From: Agitococcus lubricus
GTDB taxonomy: Bacteria; Pseudomonadota; Gammaproteobacteria; Pseudomonadales; Moraxellaceae
Reading direction: 5' to 3'
NCBI RefSeq assembly: GCF_003051055.1
Contig: NZ_QAON01000005.1
Location: 62,001-126,000, forward strand
Length of the DNA stretch: 64,000 bases
The notes beneath the pieces are model-generated. The model was not told where the DNA came from. It saw only the letters and a program-made list of their open reading frames with translations, and searched no databases. The translations under genes and the position numbers were made by a program. Within the stretch, counting starts at the first letter, position 1. Each line of letters opens with the position of its first letter. Shown piece after piece: positions 28,085 through 36,905 of the stretch.

Positions 28085-28942
28085 CTATTGCGTTTTTAAC
28101 CATGCTGCAAAACTTTGTCCCACTTCTGTATCTCGCAATCCTAAAGCAACATTGGCCTGCAAATAGCCCAATTTGCTACCACAGTCATAACGCACACCTT
28201 TAAAGCGATGTGGTCTAAAATGCTCGCTAGCTAATAAACTCGCAATGCCGTCCGTTAATTGAATTTCACCACCTGCACCGGGTTTAACTTCTGTCAGTGC
28301 TTCAAAAATGGCACCCGGTAATACATAACGCCCAACGACAGCTAAAGTACTAGGAGCAACCTCTGGTTTTGGTTTTTCGACCATGGCCACAATCCGCCCT
28401 TCCTCATTCAAAGATACCACTCCGTATTTATCGGTTTTATCACGAGGAACTTCTTCTACTGCTAAAGAATAGGCTTGTTCTTGGTTGTATAATGCAACCA
28501 TATCAGCCAAACACCCCCCTTGCGTATCATCGATAAAGTCATCGGGTAACATCACGGCAAAGGGTTGATTACCAACAATTGGCTGTGCACATAATACTGC
28601 ATGTCCCAAACCTAAGGCTTTAGGCTGACGGACAACAGCCAAGGTCATACCATTTGGCAAGGTAGTTTTAACCGCGTCTAACATGGCTAATTTGCCACGT
28701 TGCTCGAGCGTTGCCTCCAACTCGAAATTCACATCAAAATGATCTTCAATGGCACGTTTACTGGCGCTTGTCACCAATACGACTTGTTTAATACCTGCTT
28801 TATGCGCTTCTTCCACTGCCAATTGAATCAAAGGCTTATCTAACACGGGTAACATTTCTTTAGGAATAGCCTTGGTTGCTGGTAAAAACCGGGTACCTAA
28901 GCCTGCCACAGGTAAAACGACAGATTGAATAGAAGCTCGCAC
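28085..28942 (-). CDS. galU: UTP-glucose-1-phosphate uridylyltransferase
   Basis: About 285 residues. It makes UDP-glucose from UTP and glucose-1-phosphate. The nucleotide-binding VLPVAGLGTRFLPATKAIPK, the VMLPDDFID block and the sugar-binding GVVSLNEEGRIVAMVEKP are present. A GTG start at 28942 is chosen because AAGGAGA sits 6 bases before it. Extending to 28966 adds eight basic residues before the usual N-terminus. It is the first gene of the galU-gpi-ugd-pgm block. Confidence 0.94.
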   Translation of the reverse strand: MRASIQSVVLPVAGLGTRFLPATKAIPKEMLPVLDKPLIQLAVEEAHKAGIKQVVLVTSASKRAIEDHFDVNFELEATLEQRGKLAMLDAVKTTLPNGMTLAVVRQPKALGLGHAVLCAQPIVGNQPFAVMLPDDFIDDTQGGCLADMVALYNQEQAYSLAVEEVPRDKTDKYGVVSLNEEGRIVAMVEKPKPEVAPSTLAVVGRYVLPGAIFEALTEVKPGAGGEIQLTDGIASLLASEHFRPHRFKGVRYDCGSKLGYLQANVALGLRDTEVGQSFAAWLKTQ

Positions 28943-29371
28943 AAAAACTCTCCTTTTCAGCTTCAATAGAGGGGATATTGATAACCATGAACAAGATACA
29001 TAAGACGGACTATCTTGGTCATTAAAATTCGGCTAAGACTACCATACACCGATAAACTTGTGGTACAGAAAAGGTAGGAGAATGTTTTAGTAACTCAAAA
29101 CAGTCTGTTATTTAATAGCATGTCTAAAGATGGACTTAGAGTAGAATTAGTCATCTGAGGCAATATATTGTGATAGACTTCACTTTCTGTTCTACATACC
29201 TACAAAATGTAACAAATAGCATTTAATAAACTCATAAAGTCGACCAACTGCAATTGCTCGACTCCCATACCTTAGTTAAAATCAGTGACGCATCTTGAAC
29301 AAAATGCAGCTTTTTGTATTAAATTTACATCGGTTGTCGCGGTTTTTCTGCATTTTCATGGAGTAGGTATA
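28943..29371. other. Divergent regulatory region between galU and wcaJ
   Basis: About 430 A+T-rich bases between divergent genes, with no supported gene. It should contain the promoters of both the precursor block and the EPS initiator gene. I found no JUMPstart element and no convincing long palindrome. Confidence 0.5.
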
Positions 29372-30772
29372 ATGCAAGCAACGCCCAGCATTCTCAGTCC
29401 TCATCACAAGTTATTGGACTTTATGAATCGCCTCGCGGATATCTTTTTTCTTGGGCTTGCCCTTTCACTCACGCTGACCCAACTTGATAAAAGCTGGGGA
29501 CAATCAGCAACTTTATTATTACTGTTTTCTATTGTTTATTATCAATTAGCAGCTGCCCTAATTGGTATCTATGGGTCTCAACGTAGCATTAAGGTTCGTG
29601 AGCAAATGCTGCAAACGTTGTTAGCATTAGCAGGCACCTTTGCTCTAGTCGCCATGACTTCGAACCTTAGTAATCGTCTTCATTTTTTAGCTGATAGAGA
29701 GTTTTTACTATTTTGGGTCATCCTAAGTGCCCTATTATTAACAGCTTGGCGTCTGACAACACGTGTTGTTCTAACCGCCATTCGACAACACGGTATTAAC
29801 ACGCGCAAAGCAGCTATTGTTGGCTGTAATGCCTTAGGACGTAGTTTAGTACAACGCTTTCATAATAACCGTTGGATGGGTATTGACCCAGTTGCCTTTT
29901 ATGATGACCATGCCGACAGCACCACAATTGATGGTATCACTGTGCATGGTCGGATTGCTGATGTTTTAGAAGATGCTCGGTATAATAAATTTGACCGTAT
30001 TTACATTACCTTGCCGATGTCTGAACAAGCCAGTATCAAGCAACTCATCGATGGTTTAGCCGATAGTACAACCAATGTTTTTTTAGTTCCTGATGTTTTT
30101 GTCTTTGATTTAATGAACTCTCGTCAAACCAGTATTGATGGCTTACCTGCAATCAGTATTTATGATACACCCTTCAGCTTTGCAGACAGCGTCGTTAAAC
30201 GAGGCTTTGATATCTTTGCAGGTTTAGGCATTTTATCGATTATTGCTTTACCCATGCTAGTCATTGCTGTTGCAGTCAAAATGACATCCAAAGGCCCTAT
30301 TGTTTTTAAACAAATTCGTTATGGTTTAGATGGCAAACCGATTGAAGTTTGGAAATTCAGGTCCATGACCACGATGGACAACGGCAATGTCGTGAAACAA
30401 GCAACCAAAGGCGATAGTCGAATTACACCACTTGGTGCATTTCTGCGTCGTACTTCACTAGACGAACTACCTCAATTTATCAATGTCTTGCAAGGACAAA
30501 TGTCTATTGTTGGCCCTCGCCCGCATGCCGTTGCTCACAATGAAGAATACCGTAAACTCATTAAAGGCTACATGTTACGCCATAAAGTTAAACCAGGAAT
30601 TACAGGCTGGGCACAAATTAATGGCTGGCGCGGCGAAACCGATACCTTAGATAAAATGGAAAAGCGTGTAGAATATGACTTAGCTTATATTCGTAATTGG
30701 ACTGTGTGGTTAGATATTAAGATTGTGTTTTTAACGGTATTTAAGGGCTTTATCAATAAGAATGCCTACTAA
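29372..30772 (+). CDS. wcaJ: Undecaprenyl-phosphate glucose-1-phosphate transferase (WcaJ-like)
   Basis: About 466 residues. Four N-terminal membrane helices and a CoA-binding-like Rossmann region (RKAAIVGCNALGRSLVQRF) precede the C-terminal bacterial sugar transferase domain. That domain carries KRGFDIFAGLGILS, RSMTTMDNG, RRTSLDELPQFINVL, VGPRPHA and KPGITGWAQINGWRG. It loads the first sugar (glucose in WcaJ) onto undecaprenyl phosphate at the inner membrane. The start at 29372 is preceded by GGAG. An upstream in-frame start at 29285 is rejected. It is a single gene, divergent from galU and convergent with ugd. Confidence 0.92.
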   Translation: MQATPSILSPHHKLLDFMNRLADIFFLGLALSLTLTQLDKSWGQSATLLLLFSIVYYQLAAALIGIYGSQRSIKVREQMLQTLLALAGTFALVAMTSNLSNRLHFLADREFLLFWVILSALLLTAWRLTTRVVLTAIRQHGINTRKAAIVGCNALGRSLVQRFHNNRWMGIDPVAFYDDHADSTTIDGITVHGRIADVLEDARYNKFDRIYITLPMSEQASIKQLIDGLADSTTNVFLVPDVFVFDLMNSRQTSIDGLPAISIYDTPFSFADSVVKRGFDIFAGLGILSIIALPMLVIAVAVKMTSKGPIVFKQIRYGLDGKPIEVWKFRSMTTMDNGNVVKQATKGDSRITPLGAFLRRTSLDELPQFINVLQGQMSIVGPRPHAVAHNEEYRKLIKGYMLRHKVKPGITGWAQINGWRGETDTLDKMEKRVEYDLAYIRNWTVWLDIKIVFLTVFKGFINKNAY

Positions 30773-30780
30773 AATCACTG

Positions 30781-30815
30781 ATAAGAAAGTGCGGCCATAA
30801 TCCGCACTTTCTTAT
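30781..30815. terminator. Bidirectional terminator between wcaJ and ugd
   Basis: A 14-bp perfect stem, ATAAGAAAGTGCGG with CCGCACTTTCTTAT, around a 7-base loop, placed between two convergent stop codons. T-rich arms flank it on both strands. Confidence 0.82.
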
Positions 30816-30820
30816 GATAG

Positions 30821-31987
30821 TTAATCGCTACCAAACAAATCTCGTGTATACACTTTATCTTTTACGTCAACTATCTCATCCGCCAACCGATTAGCTACAA
30901 TCACATCCGCCATTTGTTTGAATAACGCTAAATCACGCACAATGTCAGAATTAAAGAAAGTGTCCTGTTCTAAGACGGGTTCATAAACAATCACTTTTAT
31001 CCCTTTCGCTTTTATGCGCTTCATCACGCCTTGAATTGCCGAAGCCCGAAAATTGTCTGAGCCCGATTTCATCACTAGCCGATAGATTCCTACTACTTTA
31101 GGCTGTTTTTTAATGATTGCATCCGCAACAAAATCTTTACGGGTGCTATTCGCATCTACAATAGCACGAATAATATTGCTCGGTACTTGGCTAAAATTAG
31201 CCAATAGCTGTTTAGTATCTTTAGGCAAGCAATAGCCGCCATAACCAAACGATGGATTATTATAGTGTGCCCCAATCCGTGGGTCTAAACCTACTCCTTC
31301 AATAATTTGGCGTGTGTTTAATCCGTGTGTCTCCGCATAAGAATCTAGTTCATTAAAATAAGCTACTCTCATCGCCAAGTAAGTATTCGAAAATAATTTA
31401 ACAGCCTCTGCCTCTGTAGAATTCGTGAATAAGATGGGGATATCTTTTTTAAGTGCCCCTTCTGCTAATAAATTAGCGAATTCTTTTGCTCGCTCAGATT
31501 GCTCGCCAACGATAATCCGTGATGGGTATAAGTTATCGTATAAAGCCTTACCTTCTCTTAAAAACTCAGGGGAAAAAATGACATTCTGACACGATAAGGT
31601 TTGCTTAATGCGTGCGGTGTATCCTACGGGAACTGTAGATTTAATAACCATCACGGCATCTGGGTTGATACTCATGACGTCCTGAATCACACTTTCTACA
31701 GAATGCGTATTAAAGTAATTGGTCTCAGGGTCATAATCGGTCGGCGTAGCAATAATCACAAAACGGGCATCTTTATATGCCTCCATTTTGTCCAAGGTAG
31801 CGCGAAAATTAATTTCTTTTTGACTTAAAAAATGCTGTATTTCTGTATCTACAATGGGAGACTGCTGACTATTCAACATTTCTACTTTTTTAGGCATAAT
31901 GTCAATAGCTACTACTTCATTTTTTTGCGCTAGCAACATCGCATTAGATAACCCTACATAACCTGTCCCAGCAATCGCAATTTTCAT
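30821..31987 (-). CDS. ugd: UDP-glucose 6-dehydrogenase (canonical)
   Basis: 388 residues. It converts UDP-glucose to UDP-glucuronate with two NAD+. The Rossmann motif is [15 protein letters not shown]. Catalytic residues include the Lys/Asn pair in [20 protein letters not shown] and the cysteine in [15 protein letters not shown]. It is close to the short E. coli Ugd type. The start is ATG 31987, and GTG at 31993 is in frame. It lies downstream of gmd-fcl-gmm on the minus strand, in an EPS precursor block. It contrasts with the aberrant paralogue at 25118. Confidence 0.95.
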   Translation of the reverse strand: MKIAIAGTGYVGLSNAMLLAQKNEVVAIDIMPKKVEMLNSQQSPIVDTEIQHFLSQKEINFRATLDKMEAYKDARFVIIATPTDYDPETNYFNTHSVESVIQDVMSINPDAVMVIKSTVPVGYTARIKQTLSCQNVIFSPEFLREGKALYDNLYPSRIIVGEQSERAKEFANLLAEGALKKDIPILFTNSTEAEAVKLFSNTYLAMRVAYFNELDSYAETHGLNTRQIIEGVGLDPRIGAHYNNPSFGYGGYCLPKDTKQLLANFSQVPSNIIRAIVDANSTRKDFVADAIIKKQPKVVGIYRLVMKSGSDNFRASAIQGVMKRIKAKGIKVIVYEPVLEQDTFFNSDIVRDLALFKQMADVIVANRLADEIVDVKDKVYTRDLFGSD

Positions 31988-32008
31988 AAACACTTACTCT
32001 TTATTGGT

Positions 32009-32464
32009 TTACACATAGGCTTGTGTATTAGGGTGTACATAAGCATGCTGAGTCAACTCTGTGGCTGACATCCATGTATAGTCAGAGTGCTGCTCTTTAG
32101 GCAAAGACAGCGCGGCTGTTGACAACTCGACAGCGTACGCCATGACCACATAATGCGTACCTATACCTTCGACGTTAGCAAAGTTGTCCGTATAGATATG
32201 GTCATACAAACCAAGGAGTATCGCTGTTTCTCGTTTTAAGGCAATACCTAACTCTGTCAGAGTGATACGTGCAAAGGCTTGGTCTAAGGTTTCATTTTTA
32301 CAAATACGTCCACCAGGAACAAACCAATATCCTTTTGCAGGGGAATTTTTACGATAGCCTAATAGAATTTTACCTTCGGCATCTTTGACGACCAAGTCTA
32401 TAGACACCAAAGGAGTATCACGCACCACAGTCAAAAAAGCATCCTTCGCTAATAATTGACTCAT
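32009..32464 (-). CDS. gmm: GDP-mannose mannosyl hydrolase (Nudix-like)
   Basis: A 151-residue Nudix-fold protein. [20 protein letters not shown] and [20 protein letters not shown] match Gmm/WcaH, which keeps the Nudix fold but replaces some box residues and hydrolyses GDP-mannose (or GDP-glucose) to GDP and the sugar. It sits in the classic gmd-fcl-gmm order of colanic-acid clusters. Its start overlaps the fcl stop (ATGA). Confidence 0.92.
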   Translation of the reverse strand: MSQLLAKDAFLTVVRDTPLVSIDLVVKDAEGKILLGYRKNSPAKGYWFVPGGRICKNETLDQAFARITLTELGIALKRETAILLGLYDHIYTDNFANVEGIGTHYVVMAYAVELSTAALSLPKEQHSDYTWMSATELTQHAYVHPNTQAYV

Positions 32465-33423
32465 AAACGTGCTTCTCCTTGAGACACATGTTCAATAAAC
32501 CAACGATAGGCATCTCGTAAGCCTTGCTCTAAAGCTATCGTCGCTGTCCATCCCATATTAGCTAGCCGTGAGACATCCATCAACTTACGGGGAGTACCAT
32601 CAGGTTTAGTACTATCAAAGATAATATTACCTTGGTATTCAGTCACTTTAGCAATGGTTAATGCCAAGTCTCGAATCGTAATGTCCGTACCCGTGCCAAC
32701 ATTAATATGTGACAACATAGGTTGTGTATTAGCTTGGTAGGTTGCAACATCTAGATTGAGCACAAATAATGACGCACTTGCCATATCATCGACATGCAAA
32801 AACTCACGCATGGGAGTTCCTGTCCCCCAAATGACGACTTCAGGAGCTTGTGCTAACTTCGCTTCATGGAAGCGTCTAATTAAAGCAGGTACAACATGGC
32901 TATTATCTGGATGAAAATTATCATTAGGGCCATAGAGATTAGTGGGCATGACCGAGCGATAATCTACGCCATATTGTCGATTATATGACTCACACAACTT
33001 AATACCCGCAATTTTAGCGACGGCATAGGGTTCGTTAGTTGCTTCCAATACCCCCGTCAGTAAGGCAGCTTCTGTCATTGGCTGGGGGGCAAACTTAGGA
33101 TAGATACAAGAGCTTCCTAAAAATAGTAGCCGTTTGACACCTGCAGCAAAAGCCTGATGGATGACATTACATTCCATCATTAAATTTTCGTAGATAAACT
33201 CCGCAGGATAGGTATTATTAGCATGAATGCCACCTACTTTTGCTGCTGCCAGAATCACAACATCAGGCTTTTCGGTTGCCATAAACTCCGCAACGGCTTG
33301 TTGCTGCGTCAAATCTAATTCTTTATGTGTGCGTGTCAGGATTTGTATATTTTTTTGTTGGCTTAACTGACGAACAATTGCAGAGCCAACCATTCCTCGA
33401 TGCCCAGCAACGTAGACTTTCAT
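32461..33423 (-). CDS. fcl: GDP-L-fucose synthase
   Basis: A 320-residue extended SDR (WcaG). The N-terminal NADP-binding motif is [10 protein letters not shown], the catalytic serine region is [12 protein letters not shown], and the active-site Tyr/Lys pair is in [16 protein letters not shown]. It performs the epimerase and reductase steps from GDP-4-keto-6-deoxymannose to GDP-L-fucose. It has GGAG upstream and lies between gmd and gmm, with which it forms the fucose pathway. Confidence 0.95.
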   Translation of the reverse strand: MKVYVAGHRGMVGSAIVRQLSQQKNIQILTRTHKELDLTQQQAVAEFMATEKPDVVILAAAKVGGIHANNTYPAEFIYENLMMECNVIHQAFAAGVKRLLFLGSSCIYPKFAPQPMTEAALLTGVLEATNEPYAVAKIAGIKLCESYNRQYGVDYRSVMPTNLYGPNDNFHPDNSHVVPALIRRFHEAKLAQAPEVVIWGTGTPMREFLHVDDMASASLFVLNLDVATYQANTQPMLSHINVGTGTDITIRDLALTIAKVTEYQGNIIFDSTKPDGTPRKLMDVSRLANMGWTATIALEQGLRDAYRWFIEHVSQGEARL

Positions 33424-33487
33424 ACGATAACTCCGAAGTCACATGGGTAGAGCGAGTCACTCCATCCATGTGCGTAAAGATGAGAAC

Positions 33488-34603
33488 TTATTCGTGACTG
33501 ACCGAGACAGAAAAACCTGCATTTTTTAGTAAGGCATGTTGTTTAGCCTTATCTAAGTCATAAGCAACCATTTCTTCAATCATTTCATCTAAGGTAATTT
33601 CAGGTGTCCACCCGAGTTTTTCCTTGGCTTTTGTTGGGTCGCCCAACAAAGTTTCGACCTCGGCAGGACGGAAATAGCGCGGATCGACTTTTACAATCAC
33701 GTCACCGACCTTGAGTGCAGGGGCTTTATTTCCCTCAATCGCCGTGATAATCGCTTGTTCATTGACGCCTTCACCTTCAAAACTTAAGGTTACACCTAAT
33801 TGTAAAGCACTACGGCGAATAAACTCACGCACAGAGACTTGAATACCTGTTGCAATAACAAAATCTTCAGGCTGCTCTTGCTGCAACATCATCCATTGCA
33901 TACGGACATAATCTTTTGCATGCCCCCAATCGCGCAAGGAATCCATATTACCCATATACAAACACGATTCTAAGCCCTGAGCAATGTTAGACAAGCCCCG
34001 AGTAATTTTACGCGTGACGAAGGTTTCGCCACGACGTGGCGACTCATGATTAAATAAAATACCGTTGCATGCGTAAATACCATAGGCCTCACGATAGTTT
34101 ACCGTAATCCAATAGGCATATAACTTAGCCACCGCATAGGGACTTCTTGGATAAAACGGCGTCGTCTCTTTTTGTGGAATTTCTTGAACCAGACCATACA
34201 GCTCAGAAGTTGATGCTTGATAGAATTTCGTTTTTTTCTCTAAGCCTAAAAAACGAATTGCCTCTAACAAACGTAATGTACCAATGGCATCAACATCGGC
34301 TGTATATTCAGGCGCTTCAAAGGAAACCGCGACATGCGATTGTGCTCCTAAGTTATACACTTCATCTGGCTGAACTTCACTCAGAATACGAACTAAATTC
34401 GAGGTATCGGATAAATCGCCATAGTGTAATTTTAACTTGGGATTAGGCTCATGCGGATCTTCATAAATGTGGTCAATACGTGCCGTATTAAATAAAGAAG
34501 CACGGCGCTTGATACCATGTACTTCGTAGCCTTTTTCCAACAAAAACTCAGCTAAATAAGAACCATCTTGACCTGTGATTCCTGTAATTAACGCTTTTTT
34601 CAA
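33488..34603 (-). CDS. gmd: GDP-mannose 4,6-dehydratase
   Basis: A 371-residue SDR. Cofactor motif [20 protein letters not shown], catalytic stretch [20 protein letters not shown], and Tyr/Lys pair in [15 protein letters not shown]. It makes GDP-4-keto-6-deoxy-D-mannose. The start codon is TTG at 34603, supported by AGGAG seven bases upstream and by the N-terminus [13 protein letters not shown]. It is the first gene of gmd-fcl-gmm-ugd on the minus strand, and divergent from the pyruvyl transferase. Confidence 0.96.
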   Translation of the reverse strand: MKKALITGITGQDGSYLAEFLLEKGYEVHGIKRRASLFNTARIDHIYEDPHEPNPKLKLHYGDLSDTSNLVRILSEVQPDEVYNLGAQSHVAVSFEAPEYTADVDAIGTLRLLEAIRFLGLEKKTKFYQASTSELYGLVQEIPQKETTPFYPRSPYAVAKLYAYWITVNYREAYGIYACNGILFNHESPRRGETFVTRKITRGLSNIAQGLESCLYMGNMDSLRDWGHAKDYVRMQWMMLQQEQPEDFVIATGIQVSVREFIRRSALQLGVTLSFEGEGVNEQAIITAIEGNKAPALKVGDVIVKVDPRYFRPAEVETLLGDPTKAKEKLGWTPEITLDEMIEEMVAYDLDKAKQHALLKNAGFSVSVSHE

Positions 34604-34895
34604 ACCTTTTCTCCTGAAAATTTAGCCAAAGTACTAACAAATGACGACAATATTTAGCGATATACTTACGCAAAGGCTTCAGCCTGCACTCTATCATAAG
34701 GCCTATAAAACCTTCAAACGCTTAATTGTAGGTATTCATATCATACAACAAAGCCACTATATTATTTGTCATCATTTCGCTTTCACAAGCCACAGATTAT
34801 GCTTTAGACTCTGCTGCGCTGAGTGATTGTGTTATTTTGTGCTTTAGCTCCTAAGAGCGAGCCGTCTGATGTGTAAATTTTTAGGGATTTTATCA
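34604..34895. other. Divergent promoter region between gmd and the pyruvyl transferase gene
   Basis: About 290 A+T-rich bases, no gene supported. Only short frames occur. Promoters for both divergent EPS operons must lie here, but no clear box pair was identified. Confidence 0.45.
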
Positions 34896-36050
34896 ATGCA
34901 GCCTAACCGTATTGGCTTATTTACCTATCATTTTAGTGATAATTTTGGTGCTGTACTCCAAGCATACGCACTGCGTAAATGGTTTATTGACCGTGGCCTC
35001 GATGCGCACTTTGTCAACTATCATCCGAGATATGTAGAAGAAGGTGGCGATTTTATTCAGCCGTTTAATCCCAAATACTGGCGCATGAATCTAAAAATTC
35101 TATATCTCAAACTTTCCCACACTAAAAGCATCCTTTTAGGCAACAAAGAACAAGCCAAACGTTTTCAGAGCTTTCGGACAGAGATGCTTGGAGTTGAAGG
35201 TAAAAGACTAGAGCATTTACATGAGTTAAATGATTTAGGTGATAAATATAGACTGGTTGTTTGTGGCAGTGACCAAATTTGGAACCCCTCTGAACAGAAA
35301 GGTCTAGATCCAGCTTATTTTCTCAACTTTCCGGGCAAACAAGTTGCACATCGAATTTCATATGCCCCCAGTTTTGGTCGTGATATTTTACCCGCTGCTT
35401 TTCATCAGCAAGCAACGACCTTATTTCACGGCTTATCGAGTATCTCGGTACGTGAGAAAAGCGGTATTGATATTGTAAAACAACTTTCCAATCGTTCGGC
35501 TACTTTAGTGCCTGACCCAACTTTTTTACATGATAGTTATCAAGAATTGTTGACTATTTCCAATGAGCAACGGGAAGGTCATATTTTTTGTTATGCCCTA
35601 AGAACTGGTCAAGGTATTCGTGAGGCCTGTGAGCAAACAGCACAACATTATAATATAAACATATTATCACCCTATAACGTACATCGTCGCTGGCAAGAAA
35701 TCGGAGAGACAGTTTATCCTGGCCCAGCAGATTGGCTGAAACTGATTGCAAATGCCAAATGCGTGATGACAAACTCATTTCATGGCACTGTATTTGCTAT
35801 CCTCTTCAAACGTCCTTTTTTGGTGATTGGTTTACCAGGCGCAAAAAAAGGTCTAAATGAGCGCGCCAAAAACTTACTTGCGCAGCTTGGTTTAAGCGAC
35901 CGTTTTGTAGAAGGTGATGCGCTTGATAATATAGTAGCTCGTCTAGAAGCTCCGATTAACTGGGCTTATGTGGATGAGTGTCGTCAAAAAATGAAAGCGG
36001 CTGGCGATACATTTTTAGCCGAAGAACTTGCAAAGGCGCTGGCAAAATGA
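34896..36050 (+). CDS. Polysaccharide pyruvyl transferase family protein
   Basis: About 384 residues, with the PF04230-type signatures NFGAVLQAYALRKWF near the N-terminus, CGSDQIWNP in the middle, and MTNSFHGTVFAILFKRPFLV near the C-terminus (the last holds the catalytic SFHG motif). Such enzymes add pyruvate ketals from PEP to a sugar residue. WcaK does so in colanic acid. The start is uncertain: ATG 34896 (MQPNRIGLF) or ATG 34869. It overlaps the acetyltransferase gene by ATGA. Confidence 0.85.
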   Translation: MQPNRIGLFTYHFSDNFGAVLQAYALRKWFIDRGLDAHFVNYHPRYVEEGGDFIQPFNPKYWRMNLKILYLKLSHTKSILLGNKEQAKRFQSFRTEMLGVEGKRLEHLHELNDLGDKYRLVVCGSDQIWNPSEQKGLDPAYFLNFPGKQVAHRISYAPSFGRDILPAAFHQQATTLFHGLSSISVREKSGIDIVKQLSNRSATLVPDPTFLHDSYQELLTISNEQREGHIFCYALRTGQGIREACEQTAQHYNINILSPYNVHRRWQEIGETVYPGPADWLKLIANAKCVMTNSFHGTVFAILFKRPFLVIGLPGAKKGLNERAKNLLAQLGLSDRFVEGDALDNIVARLEAPINWAYVDECRQKMKAAGDTFLAEELAKALAK

Positions 36051-36601
36051 GTGACTTTGACCAATATAAGTACGTAGATACTATTCCTAAAAGTGTAAAA
36101 ATCAAACGTGCCATTTGGAACATTGTTTGGCTCATTGCATTCAGACCAACACCTCGCTGGGCGTTTCATGCTTGGCGCAGAACACTATTACGTCTGTTTG
36201 GGGCTAAGATTGGCAAAGGGTCTAAAATTTCGCCCTCTTGTTTTGTTTGGGCACCATGGAATTTAGAAATGGGCGACTACTCAGCTTTGGGCGATAATGT
36301 CGACTGTTATACAATGAATAAAATTATTATTGGCTCTAAGGTTGCGGTGAGTCAACGTAGTTTTTTGTGTACAGGCTCACATGCTATTGACACGCTACTA
36401 CGCCCTCTCATTACCTCTCCTATCGTCATTCATAACCATGCTTGGATTGCCGCAGAATGTTTTATACATCCTGGTGTGACTATCGGTGAAGGGACGGTTG
36501 TCGGTGCACGCTCAGTTGTCGTTAAAGATTTACCTTCATGGATGATTTGTACGGGACATCCCTGTAAACCACTAAAGACACGCGAGCTCAAAAAGCCATA
36601 A
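36047..36601 (+). CDS. WcaF-like colanic acid acetyltransferase
   Basis: A 184-residue hexapeptide-repeat (left-handed beta helix) acetyltransferase. WRRTLLRLFGAKIGKGSKIS is the WcaF-like entry, followed by HNHAWIAAECFIHPGVTIG and VVGARSVVVKDLPSWMICTG, which carry isoleucine-rich hexads. It would move acetyl groups from acetyl-CoA onto EPS sugars. The start at 36047 overlaps the previous stop by ATGA, so an in-frame upstream start is not needed. Confidence 0.87.
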   Translation: MSDFDQYKYVDTIPKSVKIKRAIWNIVWLIAFRPTPRWAFHAWRRTLLRLFGAKIGKGSKISPSCFVWAPWNLEMGDYSALGDNVDCYTMNKIIIGSKVAVSQRSFLCTGSHAIDTLLRPLITSPIVIHNHAWIAAECFIHPGVTIGEGTVVGARSVVVKDLPSWMICTGHPCKPLKTRELKKP

Positions 36602-36626
36602 CATCACATAAAAAAGGAGCAAACAT

Positions 36627-36897
36627 TAGGGTCTGTTGACGTTTTGCGTGTGAGCCGCGTTGCTGATAAAAATTGACTCAGGCAAGGCAAAAAACGCAGC
36701 GAATAGTTATTCTATTGGTAAGTTTTGTCACGCAGAATGAGTCAATTTTTAACGCAACCCAAAGGGAAAGGGCTATTTTTTGAGGCTACTTCGTTGCTCA
36801 TCGCTTATTTGGAATAACCAAACTACGCGCTTCACGCCTCGTATCCTCTAAAAAATAGTCTCTTTCGCAACCACAATCAAAACGTCAACAGCCCCTA
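36627..36897 (+). mobile_element. MITE-like element, copy B (long form)
   Basis: A 271-base element including flanking TA on each side. Terminal inverted repeats GGGTCTGTTGACGTTTTG and (reverse strand) GGGGCTGTTGACGTTTTG differ at one of 18 positions. Inner palindromes include AAAAATTGACTC / GAGTCAATTTTT and a CTATTTTTTGAGG-type hairpin. Its right half matches copy A at 18517 in opposite orientation. There is no open frame. It ends on the first base of the in-frame ATG at 36897, 9 bases before the likely start of the secreted beta-helix gene. Confidence 0.8.
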
Positions 36898-36905
36898 TGA
36901 TATTT

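Noticed and set aside
28943-29371. A JUMPstart/ops element before the EPS genes
   Set aside because: No GGCGGTAG-like core was found on either strand in this gap.
34147-34446. Forward frame opposite gmd
   Set aside because: Antisense to a certain enzyme gene and without any motif of its own.
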